Position numbers and translations under genes: made by a program | Shown here: one piece after another, positions 6,554 through 14,263 of the stretch | Position numbering within the stretch: the first letter of the stretch is position 1 | Layout of the letters: every line of letters begins with the position of its first letter | The notes under the pieces: generated by a model | What the model was told of the DNA's origin: nothing | Database searches by the model: none | What the model saw: the letters and a program-made list of their open reading frames with translations, nothing else | Assembly: GCA_035515475.1 (NCBI GenBank) | Contig: DATJBF010000084.1 | Location: 1-35,205 of the forward strand | Direction: 5' to 3' | Length of the DNA stretch: 35,205 bases | Origin: DATJBF01 sp035515475 | GTDB lineage: Bacteria > Verrucomicrobiota > Verrucomicrobiia > Palsa-1439

Positions 6554-7492
6554 TCACGGCCGGGGCCAGAGAAACTGGCCGTTCTTCAGGAAGTGCTCGA
6601 TCTGCTGAATCGTCTGCTCGGCTTTGCGGTCGACCGATTCGCGCGTGTTGAACGCGTTGTGCGGCGTGAGAATGACGTGGGGGCGACCGGCCAACGGATA
6701 CGTCCCCTGCCCTGCGCGCAACGCCGCCGCCAACTGCGGTTCGTTTTCGTACACGTCCAGCGCCAACCCGCCGAGACGCTCTTCGTCGAGAAGTCGAACC
6801 AGATCGGCCGTCGGGGCGTGTTCGCCCCGGGCAACATTGACGAAGATCACGCCCCGCTTCGCTTGCTTGAGTCGGTCGTAGTTGAAGTAGCCGACATTTT
6901 CGGCGGTCAGGTTCATCGCACAGACAACGACGTCGGCCCACGGCAACCCGTCGTGGATCGAGACGTACGTGACGAGCGGGTGCTTCTGGAGGATGTCCAC
7001 GCCGCGGACGTCCATGCCGAGTCCCAATCCGATCTTCGCGATTTCGGACCCGATGTTGCCAACGCCGACGACGAGCAGTTTCTTCCCGGAGCATTCTTGG
7101 CCGGTCAGACCGTCGCGATTGAACCGGGCGAAATGCTCCAACTGCTGCGGCAGTTTGCGGAGGAGCGTCATCCAGAATAAGGCCGCTTGTTCCGCCACCG
7201 CCTGGCCGCAGTACGCTGGCAGATAACCGCAGGGAACGTTCAGCTTGATGAGGTGATCGTAGCCGGTCGTCCGCGATACGATGCCGGAGAGCTTGTTCCC
7301 CCACCCTTTCGGGACAATCGACTGCGTCCGCATGCTGATCAAGGATGCGGGAGGCACGGCATCGCCGGTTTCCTGAATCGTCTTTCCCGTGAACTCCGCA
7401 CGGATGTCGGCCGGCAAATGCCGCCGGAGCGCTTCGACCTCTTCCTCGAAAGCCTCGTAGAAGTAAACATCCAGCTTTGACGCCGCGCTCAC
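6554..7492 (-). CDS. NAD-dependent D-2-hydroxyacid dehydrogenase
   Basis: The 312-aa protein is a D-isomer-specific 2-hydroxyacid dehydrogenase (formate/glycerate dehydrogenase-like fold), interconverting a 2-oxoacid and its D-hydroxyacid. Visible features are the Rossmann motif G-V-G-N-I-G (143-148), an acidic residue D166 at the end of the second strand that predicts NAD rather than NADP, and the catalytic triad R222 (N-V-A-R-G), E251 (E-N-E-P) and H278 (T-P-H-N-A). The N-terminal substrate domain is complete. D-lactate dehydrogenases have a similar layout but the substrate cannot be told from sequence. It is transcribed divergently from the Msr operon, with 155 bp between the likely start codons. 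Confidence 0.88.
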   Translation of the reverse strand: MSAASKLDVYFYEAFEEEVEALRRHLPADIRAEFTGKTIQETGDAVPPASLISMRTQSIVPKGWGNKLSGIVSRTTGYDHLIKLNVPCGYLPAYCGQAVAEQAALFWMTLLRKLPQQLEHFARFNRDGLTGQECSGKKLLVVGVGNIGSEIAKIGLGLGMDVRGVDILQKHPLVTYVSIHDGLPWADVVVCAMNLTAENVGYFNYDRLKQAKRGVIFVNVARGEHAPTADLVRLLDEERLGGLALDVYENEPQLAAALRAGQGTYPLAGRPHVILTPHNAFNTRESVDRKAEQTIQQIEHFLKNGQFLWPRP

Positions 7493-7647
7493 GGCGCGAA
7501 GTCAATCATCCCATGCGTCGCGAGTCAATCGGATTGGTTCCCGAATCTTTCCTCCGCGTCAGCTCGCATCTGCATGGTCGGGTTCTCGGATGGTGAATCG
7601 TTTGAGGGTGACGCAGCATCCAACCCATGGGTCGTCAGATTCCATTT

Positions 7648-8208
7648 ATGAAGATACGCTACTGGCATGTGACCGTGTTGGCTGCGATGGTGGCAACGGG
7701 TTGCGCGCGGTCGGTCGGCGAACCGGAGGAGAAAGCCCAGCCTATGAATCAGAAGGTGGCGATTGCGGAGTTTAATGATGCCGGAAAAGAAACGGGCGTC
7801 GTGACGGTCGATCGGATTGTCAAGACCGACGCCGAATGGCGCAAGCAATTGACGCCCGAGCAGTACCGGGTCACGCGCGGGAGCGGGACCGAACCGCCGT
7901 TCTGCGGCGGTTATCTGAACGAGCACGAGCCGGGCATCTACCGCTGCGTTTGCTGCGGCACGGCACTGTTCCGGTCCGATGCGAAGTTTGAGTCGGGGAC
8001 GGGCTGGCCGAGTTTCTTTCAGCCCATCGCCAAGGAGAACATCGAGGAGCGGCCCGACAATTCCTTGGGAATGCATCGCACGGAATTGCTTTGCGCGCGT
8101 TGCGGCGCGCACCTGGGCCACGTATTCGACGACGGGCCCAAGCCGACCGGTTCGCGCTACTGCATCAACTCGGTCGCGCTGAAGTTCGTGCCGTACAAGC
8201 GGCCATGA
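7648..8208 (+). CDS. msrB: Peptide-methionine (R)-S-oxide reductase, putative lipoprotein
   Basis: MsrB reduces methionine-R-sulfoxide in proteins. From the ATG at 7648 the protein has 186 aa. The N-terminus M-K-I-R-Y-W plus hydrophobic stretch ends in A-T-G-C with C19 as probable lipidation site, so it should work outside the cytoplasm. The catalytic domain has zinc ligands C100/C103 (Y-R-C-x-C-C-G) and C149/C152 (C-A-R-C-G-A-H-L-G-H), the G-T-G-W-P-S-F motif, and catalytic C172 in R-Y-C-I-N-S. An ATG at 7627 is in frame but gives a poorer signal. The stop overlaps the next start (ATGA at 8205-8208), indicating translational coupling with the membrane protein and msrA. Confidence 0.92.
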   Translation: MKIRYWHVTVLAAMVATGCARSVGEPEEKAQPMNQKVAIAEFNDAGKETGVVTVDRIVKTDAEWRKQLTPEQYRVTRGSGTEPPFCGGYLNEHEPGIYRCVCCGTALFRSDAKFESGTGWPSFFQPIAKENIEERPDNSLGMHRTELLCARCGAHLGHVFDDGPKPTGSRYCINSVALKFVPYKRP

Positions 8209-8576
8209 AGATATTCGGCAAACACGAACTGCACGTCGCCGTCGGTTTCACGGCGATCAGCGCCCTGGCGCACCTGGTGTGGAACCCGATTGTTGATTAC
8301 TGGCAGTTCGTCCTGACGACGCTGGCGTTCGTCGCCGGCCTGAGTTTCTGGCTGTTCAAAGAATGGCGGCGCCTGGAATTGTTCATCACAAAGTTTTACT
8401 GTCTGGTGGTGATCTTCGACGTATTTGCGGAGGGCCTGCTGCAACCGTTCCACAAGTGCACCCTCGACAACATCCTGTGCACGGGCCGATTGTTTCTGGT
8501 CTTCTTTGTTTTCTGGCTTGTGCTGCATCCCGTGGAGCGCTGGCTGGCGGGACGCAGAATGCAGAACGAATCATGA
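8205..8576 (+). CDS. Four-helix membrane protein between msrB and msrA
   Basis: The 123-aa protein has about four predicted membrane helices (roughly residues 9-27, 33-51, 58-78 and 93-110) and three cysteines (C66, C85, C92). I do not recognise the family. Its start overlaps the msrB stop and its stop overlaps the msrA start, both as ATGA, so the three proteins are made together. Because both reductases carry export signals, one reasonable inference is that this protein anchors them or helps pass electrons across the membrane to them. The sequence does not prove either, and it lacks the usual C-x-x-C of DsbD-type carriers. Confidence 0.75.
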   Translation: MKIFGKHELHVAVGFTAISALAHLVWNPIVDYWQFVLTTLAFVAGLSFWLFKEWRRLELFITKFYCLVVIFDVFAEGLLQPFHKCTLDNILCTGRLFLVFFVFWLVLHPVERWLAGRRMQNES

Positions 8577-9286
8577 ATGACATCATATCAGTCGTTGGTA
8601 GGGCGCGACCGCCGGGCGCGCCGCGTTCTGGCAACGATTCGGACGGCCCGGCGGTCCGTCCCTACCGGTCGAAGATCGGAATCGTGACCGCACTCATCCT
8701 GTTTCTCGGAGGCGTAATGACCATGAGTTCAAATGCCGCAAGTTCCTCACCCACCGAAACCATTACACTCGGCGGCGGCTGTTTCTGGTGCACGGAAGCC
8801 GTGTTCGAGGAGTTGAAAGGCGTGACGCAAGTGGAATCGGGCTACTCGGGCGGCACCGTGCCGAATCCGTCGTACGAACAGGTCTGCTCGGGCGTCACGG
8901 GGCACGCCGAAGTGAGCCAGGTCACCTTTGACCCGAAGATCATTTCGTTGAAGCAAATTCTCGAGGTCTTCTTCACCGTCCACGATCCGACGACCCTGAA
9001 CCGCCAGGGCAACGACGTCGGCACGCAGTATCGATCGGTGATCTTCTACCGGAACGACGAACAAAAGGCCGTCGCCCAGGAAGTGATCAAGGAAATCGAG
9101 GCCGAAAAGCTCTGGGACGGGAAGATCGTGACCGAACTCGCGCCGTTCAAAGCCTTCTATAAGGCCGAAGACTATCACCAGGAGTACTATCGTCTCCACG
9201 GCGCCCAGCCATATTGCCAGTTCGTCATCGCCCCGAAAGTGGCGAAGTTCCGCAGGAAATTCCAGTCGTTACTCAAGAGCGATTGA
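8573..9286 (+). CDS. msrA: Peptide-methionine (S)-S-oxide reductase, membrane-targeted
   Basis: MsrA reduces methionine-S-sulfoxide. The 237-aa product has the active-site motif G-C-F-W-C (C70 catalytic, C73), then G-Y-S-G-G and the H-D-P-T-T-L-N-R-Q-G-N-D-V-G-T-Q-Y-R signature, ending with a normal MsrA C-terminus. Using the ATG at 8573, which overlaps the upstream stop, there is a 34-residue Arg/Pro-rich leader followed by a hydrophobic segment (about 35-50) and an A-A-S-S-S linker, which looks like a long signal or anchor. Most of the leader is encoded by a palindromic element (8597-8666). A later ATG at 8717 or 8723 would give a cytoplasmic enzyme. Export is favoured by the lipoprotein MsrB in the same operon. 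Confidence 0.9.
   Translation: MNDIISVVGRARPPGAPRSGNDSDGPAVRPYRSKIGIVTALILFLGGVMTMSSNAASSSPTETITLGGGCFWCTEAVFEELKGVTQVESGYSGGTVPNPSYEQVCSGVTGHAEVSQVTFDPKIISLKQILEVFFTVHDPTTLNRQGNDVGTQYRSVIFYRNDEQKAVAQEVIKEIEAEKLWDGKIVTELAPFKAFYKAEDYHQEYYRLHGAQPYCQFVIAPKVAKFRRKFQSLLKSD
8597..8666. repeat. Palindromic interspersed element inside the msrA leader
   Basis: The two 26-bp arms 8597-8622 and 8641-8666 are inverted copies matching at 20 of 26 positions, beginning GGTAGGG and ending CCCTACC. The element is 70 bp, GC-rich and read through in frame in the leader of msrA. Its ends resemble the palindrome at 4659-4697. Confidence 0.65.
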
Positions 9287-9303
9287 GCTCCACCGCGCGG
9301 CCA

Positions 9304-9762
9304 TCACGCTTTTCCGCCAAAGCTCACGTAGTCATCGAGGTCGAGCAGGTCAAACCAGCCCACCACGTCGTCCCGTTTCTTGCTGAGTTTGGCCAGCGTG
9401 GTCGTGAAATACTCATGCGACTCCGCGTCGGTCGGGCCCCGTTCACTTTGGTGGGCGCTCCATTGCGTGATTTCCCACGGCTGCGGCTTCGTGGTTGAGT
9501 GCTTGGCGATCCACTCGAGGATCTCGCCGTCGCCTTTCCCAAGAGCCAGTTGTTTCTTCAGCGCGTCGGCTTTGATTCCCGCAAATTGGAGCAAGTGTTG
9601 GTCGAGCGGGCAGTTGAACTGGTATTCGCCCTGTTGGCCTGCCAACGTCGCGCGCCCTTTATCCAAACAACGGGCGAGGATGACATACCCGCCCAGCCGG
9701 ACTCGCGGACTGCGGGGCGGTCGCTTGGTGAGGTCGGGTGCGTTGTGCAGTTTGGATTTCAT
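9304..9762 (-). CDS. DUF5069 family protein
   Basis: The 152-aa protein matches DUF5069. It opens with A-P-D-L-T-K-R-P-P-R-S-P-R-V-R-L-G-G-Y-V-I-L-A-R-C-L-D-K, continues with the Y-Q-F-N-C-P-L-D motif, and has a helical C-terminal half ending in W-F-D-L-L-D-L-D-D. The family, seen mainly in Verrucomicrobiota and relatives, has no known biochemical role. No signal peptide or membrane helix is present, so it is probably cytoplasmic. AGGAGG lies 13 nt before the ATG, which is somewhat far. It converges on msrA with a 17-bp gap and is divergent from tRNA-Val. Confidence 0.85.
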   Translation of the reverse strand: MKSKLHNAPDLTKRPPRSPRVRLGGYVILARCLDKGRATLAGQQGEYQFNCPLDQHLLQFAGIKADALKKQLALGKGDGEILEWIAKHSTTKPQPWEITQWSAHQSERGPTDAESHEYFTTTLAKLSKKRDDVVGWFDLLDLDDYVSFGGKA

Positions 9763-9837
9763 TGTTGGTACGTTTCCTCCTGACGCTGTTTGACGGTAGG
9801 ATGCCCGAACCGTCTCCGGGGTTGCTCGAGGGCCCAG

Positions 9838-9866
9838 TTGACACTCGCTTTCTCGCCCGGTACTAT
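9838..9866 (+). promoter_or_regulatory. Sigma70-type promoter of tRNA-Val
   Basis: A perfect TTGACA (9838-9843) is followed after 17 nt by TACTAT (9861-9866). The predicted start at about 9873 lies 8 nt before the mature tRNA. Confidence 0.7.
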
Positions 9867-9880
9867 GCGCGTGGCGGCAC

Positions 9881-9957
9881 GGGCGTTTAGCTCAGTTGGC
9901 TAGAGCGCTTCCTTGACATGGAAGAGGTCAGAGGTTCAAGTCCTCTAACGCCCACCA
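9881..9957 (+). tRNA. tRNA-Val (anticodon GAC)
   Basis: The full cloverleaf is visible. The acceptor arm GGGCGTT pairs with AACGCCC (9947-9953), the D-arm GCTC pairs with GAGC, and the anticodon stem CTTCC/GGAAG encloses loop TTGACAT with anticodon GAC at 9915-9917. The T-arm AGAGG-TTCAAGT-CCTCT is followed by discriminator A and an encoded CCA (9955-9957). It decodes GUC and GUU valine codons. Confidence 0.97.
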
Positions 9958-9973
9958 GCCTTCAAGAAGCATA

Positions 9974-10336
9974 TTGGATGGCAATCGCCGCGCAAGCAGC
10001 CGAGCGAAGGCTGCCCGCCGAAGCCGCGCCGTCGCCAAAGCGCTAGGGCGCGTCGGCGACTTGGCGAAGGTGGGCCAAGAACTACACGGGCAACTTTACC
10101 ACGTTTACATCATTCGCAGCATCCCCGATCCAGGCCAGCACTATGTCGGATTTACTGAGGACATGAAGCAACGCCTGTCTGGCCACAATGCCGGCGATTG
10201 CCCGTACACAAGTAAGCACCGACCCTGGGAAATTGTCAGTGTTATCTCATTTGCTGGCCGTGAACGGGTGCTGGATTTCGAGCGTTACTTGAAGTCTGGC
10301 TCCGGGCGGGCGTTTGCCGCGCGGCACCTTCGGTGA
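9974..10336 (+). CDS. GIY-YIG nuclease superfamily protein next to a tRNA
   Basis: The recognisable domain covers about residues 41-120 with all GIY-YIG hallmarks: V-Y-I (44-46) for GIY, Y-V-G (57-59) for YIG, catalytic R67 in K-Q-R-L, and E103 in D-F-E-R-Y-L. It ends in K-S-G-S-G-R-A-F-A, typical of the UPF0213-like single-domain type. No in-frame ATG exists ahead of the domain: possible starts are TTG at 9974, TTG at 10061 and GTG at 10070, none with a clear ribosome site. The first 32 residues (Arg/Ala-rich) are encoded by a repetitive GC-rich segment. It lies 16 nt after tRNA-Val. It may be a mobile tRNA-linked gene, and expression is uncertain. Confidence 0.75.
   Translation: MDGNRRASSRAKAARRSRAVAKALGRVGDLAKVGQELHGQLYHVYIIRSIPDPGQHYVGFTEDMKQRLSGHNAGDCPYTSKHRPWEIVSVISFAGRERVLDFERYLKSGSGRAFAARHLR
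9992..10080. repeat. GC-rich repetitive spacer between tRNA and GIY-YIG domain
   Basis: The segment contains GTCGCC (10031-10036) and GGCGAC (10054-10059) as inverted arms, plus CGAAGGCTGCCCGCCGAAG- and GGCGAAGGTGGGCC-like related strings. Similar strings commonly precede this type of GIY-YIG gene in related bacteria, as far as I recall, which suggests a linked repeat. Arm coordinates are approximate within a few bases. Confidence 0.35.
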
Positions 10337-10422
10337 AGCTTGCGGGTTTTGGATTGTTTTGGCATAACTCACGCAGGCGTAGTTTGGCGGATTCTAATAA
10401 CATCGAATACGGAGGAATTCAC

Positions 10423-10917
10423 ATGGCATTAAAAGCTGGCGATAAAGCACCGGATTTCGAACTCACAACCAAGGCGGCGGACGGTCCGAAGAAGCTCAAG
10501 CTCAGCAGCAATTTCGGCAGGACGAACACGGTGTTGCTGTTCTTCCCCATGGCGTTCACGGGCGTGTGCACCAAGGAGATGTGCGAAGTGAGCCAGGGAC
10601 TGAACGCCTACACGGGTCTCAACGCCGAGGTGTGGGGCGTCAGCGGCGACAACCCGTTTGCCCAGGCCGCCTGGGCCGAGAAGGAAAAGATCACGGTGCC
10701 GTTGCTCGCCGATTACGAACACAAGACCGCGCGAGCCTACGGCATTGCCTACGATAGTTTCTTGCCGCAAAAGAATCTCGGCATGGCCGGCGTCGCCAAG
10801 CGTTCCGCGTTCGTCGTCGACAAGCAGGGCGTCATCCGCTACGCCGAATCCAGCGACGACCCCGCGCAACTGCCGAATTTCGAAAAGATCAAGCAGACGC
10901 TGGCAACGCTGAAGTAG
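10423..10917 (+). CDS. Peroxiredoxin (AhpC/TSA, BCP-like)
   Basis: The 164-aa thiol peroxidase reduces hydrogen peroxide or alkyl hydroperoxides. The motif P-M-A-F-T-G-V-C-T-K-E-M-C places the peroxidatic cysteine at C49, with C54 five residues on, as in atypical two-cysteine BCP/PrxQ enzymes. The thioredoxin-fold core continues with G-V-S-G-D-N-P-F, P-L-L-A-D and K-R-S-A-F-V-V-D. GGAGG (10411-10415) is 7 nt before the ATG and fixes the start, although a GTG-initiated frame is open from 10333. A strong intrinsic terminator follows, so it is probably a single-gene transcript. Its oxidative-stress role matches the nearby Msr operon. Confidence 0.92.
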   Translation: MALKAGDKAPDFELTTKAADGPKKLKLSSNFGRTNTVLLFFPMAFTGVCTKEMCEVSQGLNAYTGLNAEVWGVSGDNPFAQAAWAEKEKITVPLLADYEHKTARAYGIAYDSFLPQKNLGMAGVAKRSAFVVDKQGVIRYAESSDDPAQLPNFEKIKQTLATLK

Positions 10918-10938
10918 TGCCGCCTGCTGTTTCACGCC

Positions 10939-10979
10939 GACGCCCCGGCCCCCTGAGCCGGGGCGTCGTTTCATTTTTC
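10939..10979 (+). terminator. Intrinsic terminator after the peroxiredoxin gene
   Basis: An 11-bp perfect stem GACGCCCCGGC (10939-10949) / GCCGGGGCGTC (10957-10967) with a 7-nt loop is followed by GTTTCATTTTT. Confidence 0.9.
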
Positions 10980-11027
10980 TCTGCTTGGCCACTTGTCCCG
11001 GCGCGTTGTCCGTGACATGATGCAGTT

Positions 11028-13292
11028 GTGGAACAGATGCTCGATCGGGTCGCTGTCGTGGGAGATTATCTGCCGCGCCGCTGCGGGATCGCGACTTTTA
11101 CCGCCGATTTGTGCGAAGCGCTGGCGGCACAACACCCCGAAACGACCTATTTTGCCGTGCCCGTCAACGACATCGAGCAGGGTTACCCTTACCCCGCCCG
11201 GGTCCGGTTCGAAATGGCCGAGCGCGACCTCGAGTCCTACCGCCGGGCCGCCGATTTCCTGAACATCACCAATGTCGACGTCGTCTCCCTACAGCACGAA
11301 TTCGGTCTGTTCGGCGGGCCCGCCGGGAGCCACATCTTGGCGCTGGTTCGTGAACTGCACATGCCCGTGGTTACGACGCTGCACACGGTCCTGCGCGAGC
11401 CGGACCCGCAACAACGCAAGGTCATGAAGGAGTTGGCCGAGTGGTCGGACCGGCTGGTGGCGCTGAGCCAGCGCGCCCAGCAGTTCCTCCAGCAGGTCTA
11501 CGGTGTGTGCGCGGAGAAGATCGATCTCATCTCACACGGCATCCCCGACGTGCCATTCGTTGACCCGAATTTTTACAAGGACCGTTTCAGTGTCGAAGGC
11601 AAGCTGGTGTTGTTGACCTTCGGTTTGCTGTCGCCGAACAAGGGCATTGAATACGTCATCGAGGCCCTGCCCAACATCGTGGCTGCCAATCCCGGCGCCG
11701 TGTATATCGTCCTCGGCGCGACGCATCCGCACGTCAAACGGAACGAGGGCGAGACCTACCGCGTGATGTTGCAACAACTGGCCCGGGACAAGGGCGTCGA
11801 GCAACACGTGATCTTTCACAACCGGTTCGTCAGCCTCGAAGAACTGGTCGAGTTCATCGGAGCGGCGGACATCTATGTCACACCGTACCTCAACCGCGAA
11901 CAGGTCGTGTCCGGCACCCTGGCTTACGCCGTGGGGGCGGGCAAGGCGGTGGTTTCCACGCCGTACTGGCACGCCGAAGAAATGCTGGCGGATGGCCGCG
12001 GCGTGCTCGTGCCGTTCCGCGACGCGTCGGCCATCGCCAAGGCCGTGGTCGGCCTGATCAACGACGAGACCGAACGCCACGCCATGCGCAAGCGTGCGTA
12101 CCTGTTTGGACGCCAGATGGTCTGGTCGAACGTCGCCGGACTCTACATGAAGAGTTTCGACAAGGCACGCACCCGGCGCCGGGGCGCCTCGCGGTCCGTC
12201 GCCGCGGCCCGCGCGCAGGAAAAACGTCCCACCGAATTGCCCACGCTCAATCTCGACCACCTGCGCCGGCTCAGTGACGACACCGGCATGTTGCAGCACG
12301 CCGTGTTTACCGTGCCGAGCTATCCGGATGGCTACTGCACCGACGATAATGCCCGCGCGTTGATCGCCACTGTGTTACTCGAAGAACTGGGCGAATCAGA
12401 AGCGACCAAGGGTCTGGCCTCGGTCTACATGGCGTTCTTGTGGTACGCGTTCAATTTGAAGACCGGCCGATTTCGCAACTTCCTGTCCTTTGAACGTCAA
12501 TGGCGCGAGGAGCGGGGCTCGGACGACAGCCACGGGCGCGCGCTGTGGGCGTTGGGCACGGTTTTGGGGCGCTCGGAGAAAGGCGGCTTGTGCGGCACCG
12601 CCAGCCGATTGTTTGAGTTGGCGCTGCCGCCGATTCTCGAAACCAGCAGTCCGCGCGCGTGGGCCTTCGCGCTCCTCGGCATTCACGAGTATCTGCGGCG
12701 TTACGCGGGAGATCGCACCGCCCAGAACGCGCGCGAGATACTGGCGCAACGGCTGCTCGATTTGTATCGGGCTCACAGTTCACCCGACTGGCGCTGGTTC
12801 GAAGACAACCTCAGTTACTGCAACGCTGTCCTGCCGCACGCGCTTCTGTTGAGCGGCCATTTCCTGCCCCGCAGCGACATGTCGGAGGCGGCGTTTACCG
12901 CGCTGGGCTGGCTGGCCGACGTCCAACGCGCAAAGGGGGACCACTTTGTTCCCGTCGGCTCCAACGGCTTTTATGCGCGCGGTGGGGAACGGGCGCGCTT
13001 CGACCAGCAACCGGTGGAAGCCCACGCCATGATCATTGCCTGTCGCGAGGCCTACCGCCAGACCAATGACCGGCGGTGGCAGGCCGAGGCTCAACTCGCG
13101 TTCGAATGGTTCCTCGGCCGGAACGACCTGCGTCTGCCGCTCTACGACCCTGCCACGGGCGGTTGCCGCGACGGGCTGCACCCCGACCGCGTGAACCAGA
13201 ATCAAGGGGCGGAGGCCACGCTGTCCTATCTCCTGTCCCTATTGGAACTGCGGCTGTCAGAACAGGCACTCAACTCAACGGGCGGAGGCTAA
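11028..13292 (+). CDS. GT4 glycosyltransferase with large C-terminal all-helical domain
   Basis: The 754-aa protein starts with a GT-B glycosyltransferase of the GT4 type (about residues 5-385). An N-terminal loop P-R-R-C-G-I-A-T-F is followed by the donor-site region with F-G-L-L-S-P-N-K-G-I-E and the E-x7-E-like stretch around H-A-E-E-M-L. The second half (about 405-745) has D-D-T-G-M-L-Q-H-A, G-Y-C-T-D-D-N-A-R-A and W-F-E-D-N-L-S-Y-C-N-A, resembling an (alpha/alpha)6 barrel as in some glycoside hydrolases or processing enzymes. The start is GTG at 11028 or ATG at 11037, without a clear ribosome site. The GH130 gene follows after 5 nt. Together they suggest synthesis and phosphorolysis or hydrolysis of a mannose-type oligosaccharide, by inference. 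Confidence 0.85.
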   Translation: MEQMLDRVAVVGDYLPRRCGIATFTADLCEALAAQHPETTYFAVPVNDIEQGYPYPARVRFEMAERDLESYRRAADFLNITNVDVVSLQHEFGLFGGPAGSHILALVRELHMPVVTTLHTVLREPDPQQRKVMKELAEWSDRLVALSQRAQQFLQQVYGVCAEKIDLISHGIPDVPFVDPNFYKDRFSVEGKLVLLTFGLLSPNKGIEYVIEALPNIVAANPGAVYIVLGATHPHVKRNEGETYRVMLQQLARDKGVEQHVIFHNRFVSLEELVEFIGAADIYVTPYLNREQVVSGTLAYAVGAGKAVVSTPYWHAEEMLADGRGVLVPFRDASAIAKAVVGLINDETERHAMRKRAYLFGRQMVWSNVAGLYMKSFDKARTRRRGASRSVAAARAQEKRPTELPTLNLDHLRRLSDDTGMLQHAVFTVPSYPDGYCTDDNARALIATVLLEELGESEATKGLASVYMAFLWYAFNLKTGRFRNFLSFERQWREERGSDDSHGRALWALGTVLGRSEKGGLCGTASRLFELALPPILETSSPRAWAFALLGIHEYLRRYAGDRTAQNAREILAQRLLDLYRAHSSPDWRWFEDNLSYCNAVLPHALLLSGHFLPRSDMSEAAFTALGWLADVQRAKGDHFVPVGSNGFYARGGERARFDQQPVEAHAMIIACREAYRQTNDRRWQAEAQLAFEWFLGRNDLRLPLYDPATGGCRDGLHPDRVNQNQGAEATLSYLLSLLELRLSEQALNSTGGG

Positions 13293-13297
13293 AAACC

Positions 13298-14263
13298 ATG
13301 CGCGGCCAACATGAAGTTCTCTTCCACCGCGACCATCGAAATCCGATTCTCACGGCGCTGGATTGGCCCTATCCGATCAATACCGTGTTCAACGCGGGCG
13401 CGACGCTCTTGCCCGAGGGCACCACATTGTTGTTCTGCCGCGCGGAAGATCGCCGCGGAATCTCCCATCTTTGTGCCGCCCGATCACGCAACGGCGTGGA
13501 CGGCTGGGAGGTCGATCCTCAACCGACGTTTCCGCCCGACCCCGAAGGCCACCCGGAAGAAATCTGGGGCGTGGAAGACCCGCGCATCACGTTTGTTCCC
13601 GAGCTCAAAAAGTACGCCGTTGTCTACACTTCGTACTCGCGTGGCGGCCCTGGCGTGTCGCTGGCCGTGACCGAGGACTTTCACGGTTTCGAGCGTCTGG
13701 GGGTGATCATGCCGCCGGAGGACAAGGATGCGGCCTTGTTTCCGCATCGCATCGGCGGCAACTGGGCGTTGATCCATCGGCCCGTCACGCCGATGGGCGC
13801 CCACATGTGGATTTCCTACTCGCCCGACCTGCGTCACTGGGGCAGTCACAAGATGATTCTGCAAGCGCGCCGCGGCGCGTGGTGGGATGCCAACAAGATC
13901 GGATTGTCGCCGCCACCGATCGAAACCCGTGAGGGGTGGCTGATCATCTATCACGGCGTGCGGCCAACCCCGGCCGGTAGCCTGTACCGGCTCGGGCTGG
14001 CATTGTTCGACCTGCAAACGCCCGAGCGTTGCCTGTTGCGCGGGGACACCTGGATCTTCGGCCCCGAAGAACCTTACGAACGCGAAGGCGACGTAAGTAA
14101 CGTCGTCTTCCCGTGTGGCTTCACGATTGCCCCCGACGGCGACACCTTGCGCCTGTATTACGGCGCGGCTGATACTTCAATCGCGATGGCCACAGCCAGT
14201 ATTCGCGTGCTGGTTGATTGGCTCAAACGGAACGGGAAACCGAGTGGCATGAGCCCGGCGTGA
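13298..14263 (+). CDS. GH130 family glycosidase/phosphorylase
   Basis: The 321-aa protein has the five-bladed beta-propeller pattern of GH130, whose members phosphorolyse or hydrolyse beta-mannosides. Diagnostic parts are F-N-A-G-A-T-L-L near the N-terminus, R-A-E-D-R-R, the G-V-E-D-P-R-I motif containing the conserved catalytic-type Asp, K-D-A-A-L-F-P, I-H-R-P, W-W-D-A-N-K-I-G, and Y-H-G-V. There is no signal peptide, so it acts in the cytoplasm. Whether it is a phosphorylase (needs basic phosphate-binding residues) or a hydrolase cannot be settled here. GGAGG lies 9 nt before the ATG at 13298, inside the end of the glycosyltransferase gene, so the two are clearly co-translated. Confidence 0.9.
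   Translation: MRGQHEVLFHRDHRNPILTALDWPYPINTVFNAGATLLPEGTTLLFCRAEDRRGISHLCAARSRNGVDGWEVDPQPTFPPDPEGHPEEIWGVEDPRITFVPELKKYAVVYTSYSRGGPGVSLAVTEDFHGFERLGVIMPPEDKDAALFPHRIGGNWALIHRPVTPMGAHMWISYSPDLRHWGSHKMILQARRGAWWDANKIGLSPPPIETREGWLIIYHGVRPTPAGSLYRLGLALFDLQTPERCLLRGDTWIFGPEEPYEREGDVSNVVFPCGFTIAPDGDTLRLYYGAADTSIAMATASIRVLVDWLKRNGKPSGMSPA

Noticed and set aside
6486..7505. 339-codon minus-strand frame
   Set aside because: Same strand but another frame of the 2-hydroxyacid dehydrogenase, whose catalytic residues are all present in the accepted frame.
10365..10385. Possible sigma54 promoter before the peroxiredoxin gene (TGGCAT...GC)
   Set aside because: GG and GC have the right 10-nt spacing, but the TTGC half is poor (ACGC), so it was not annotated.
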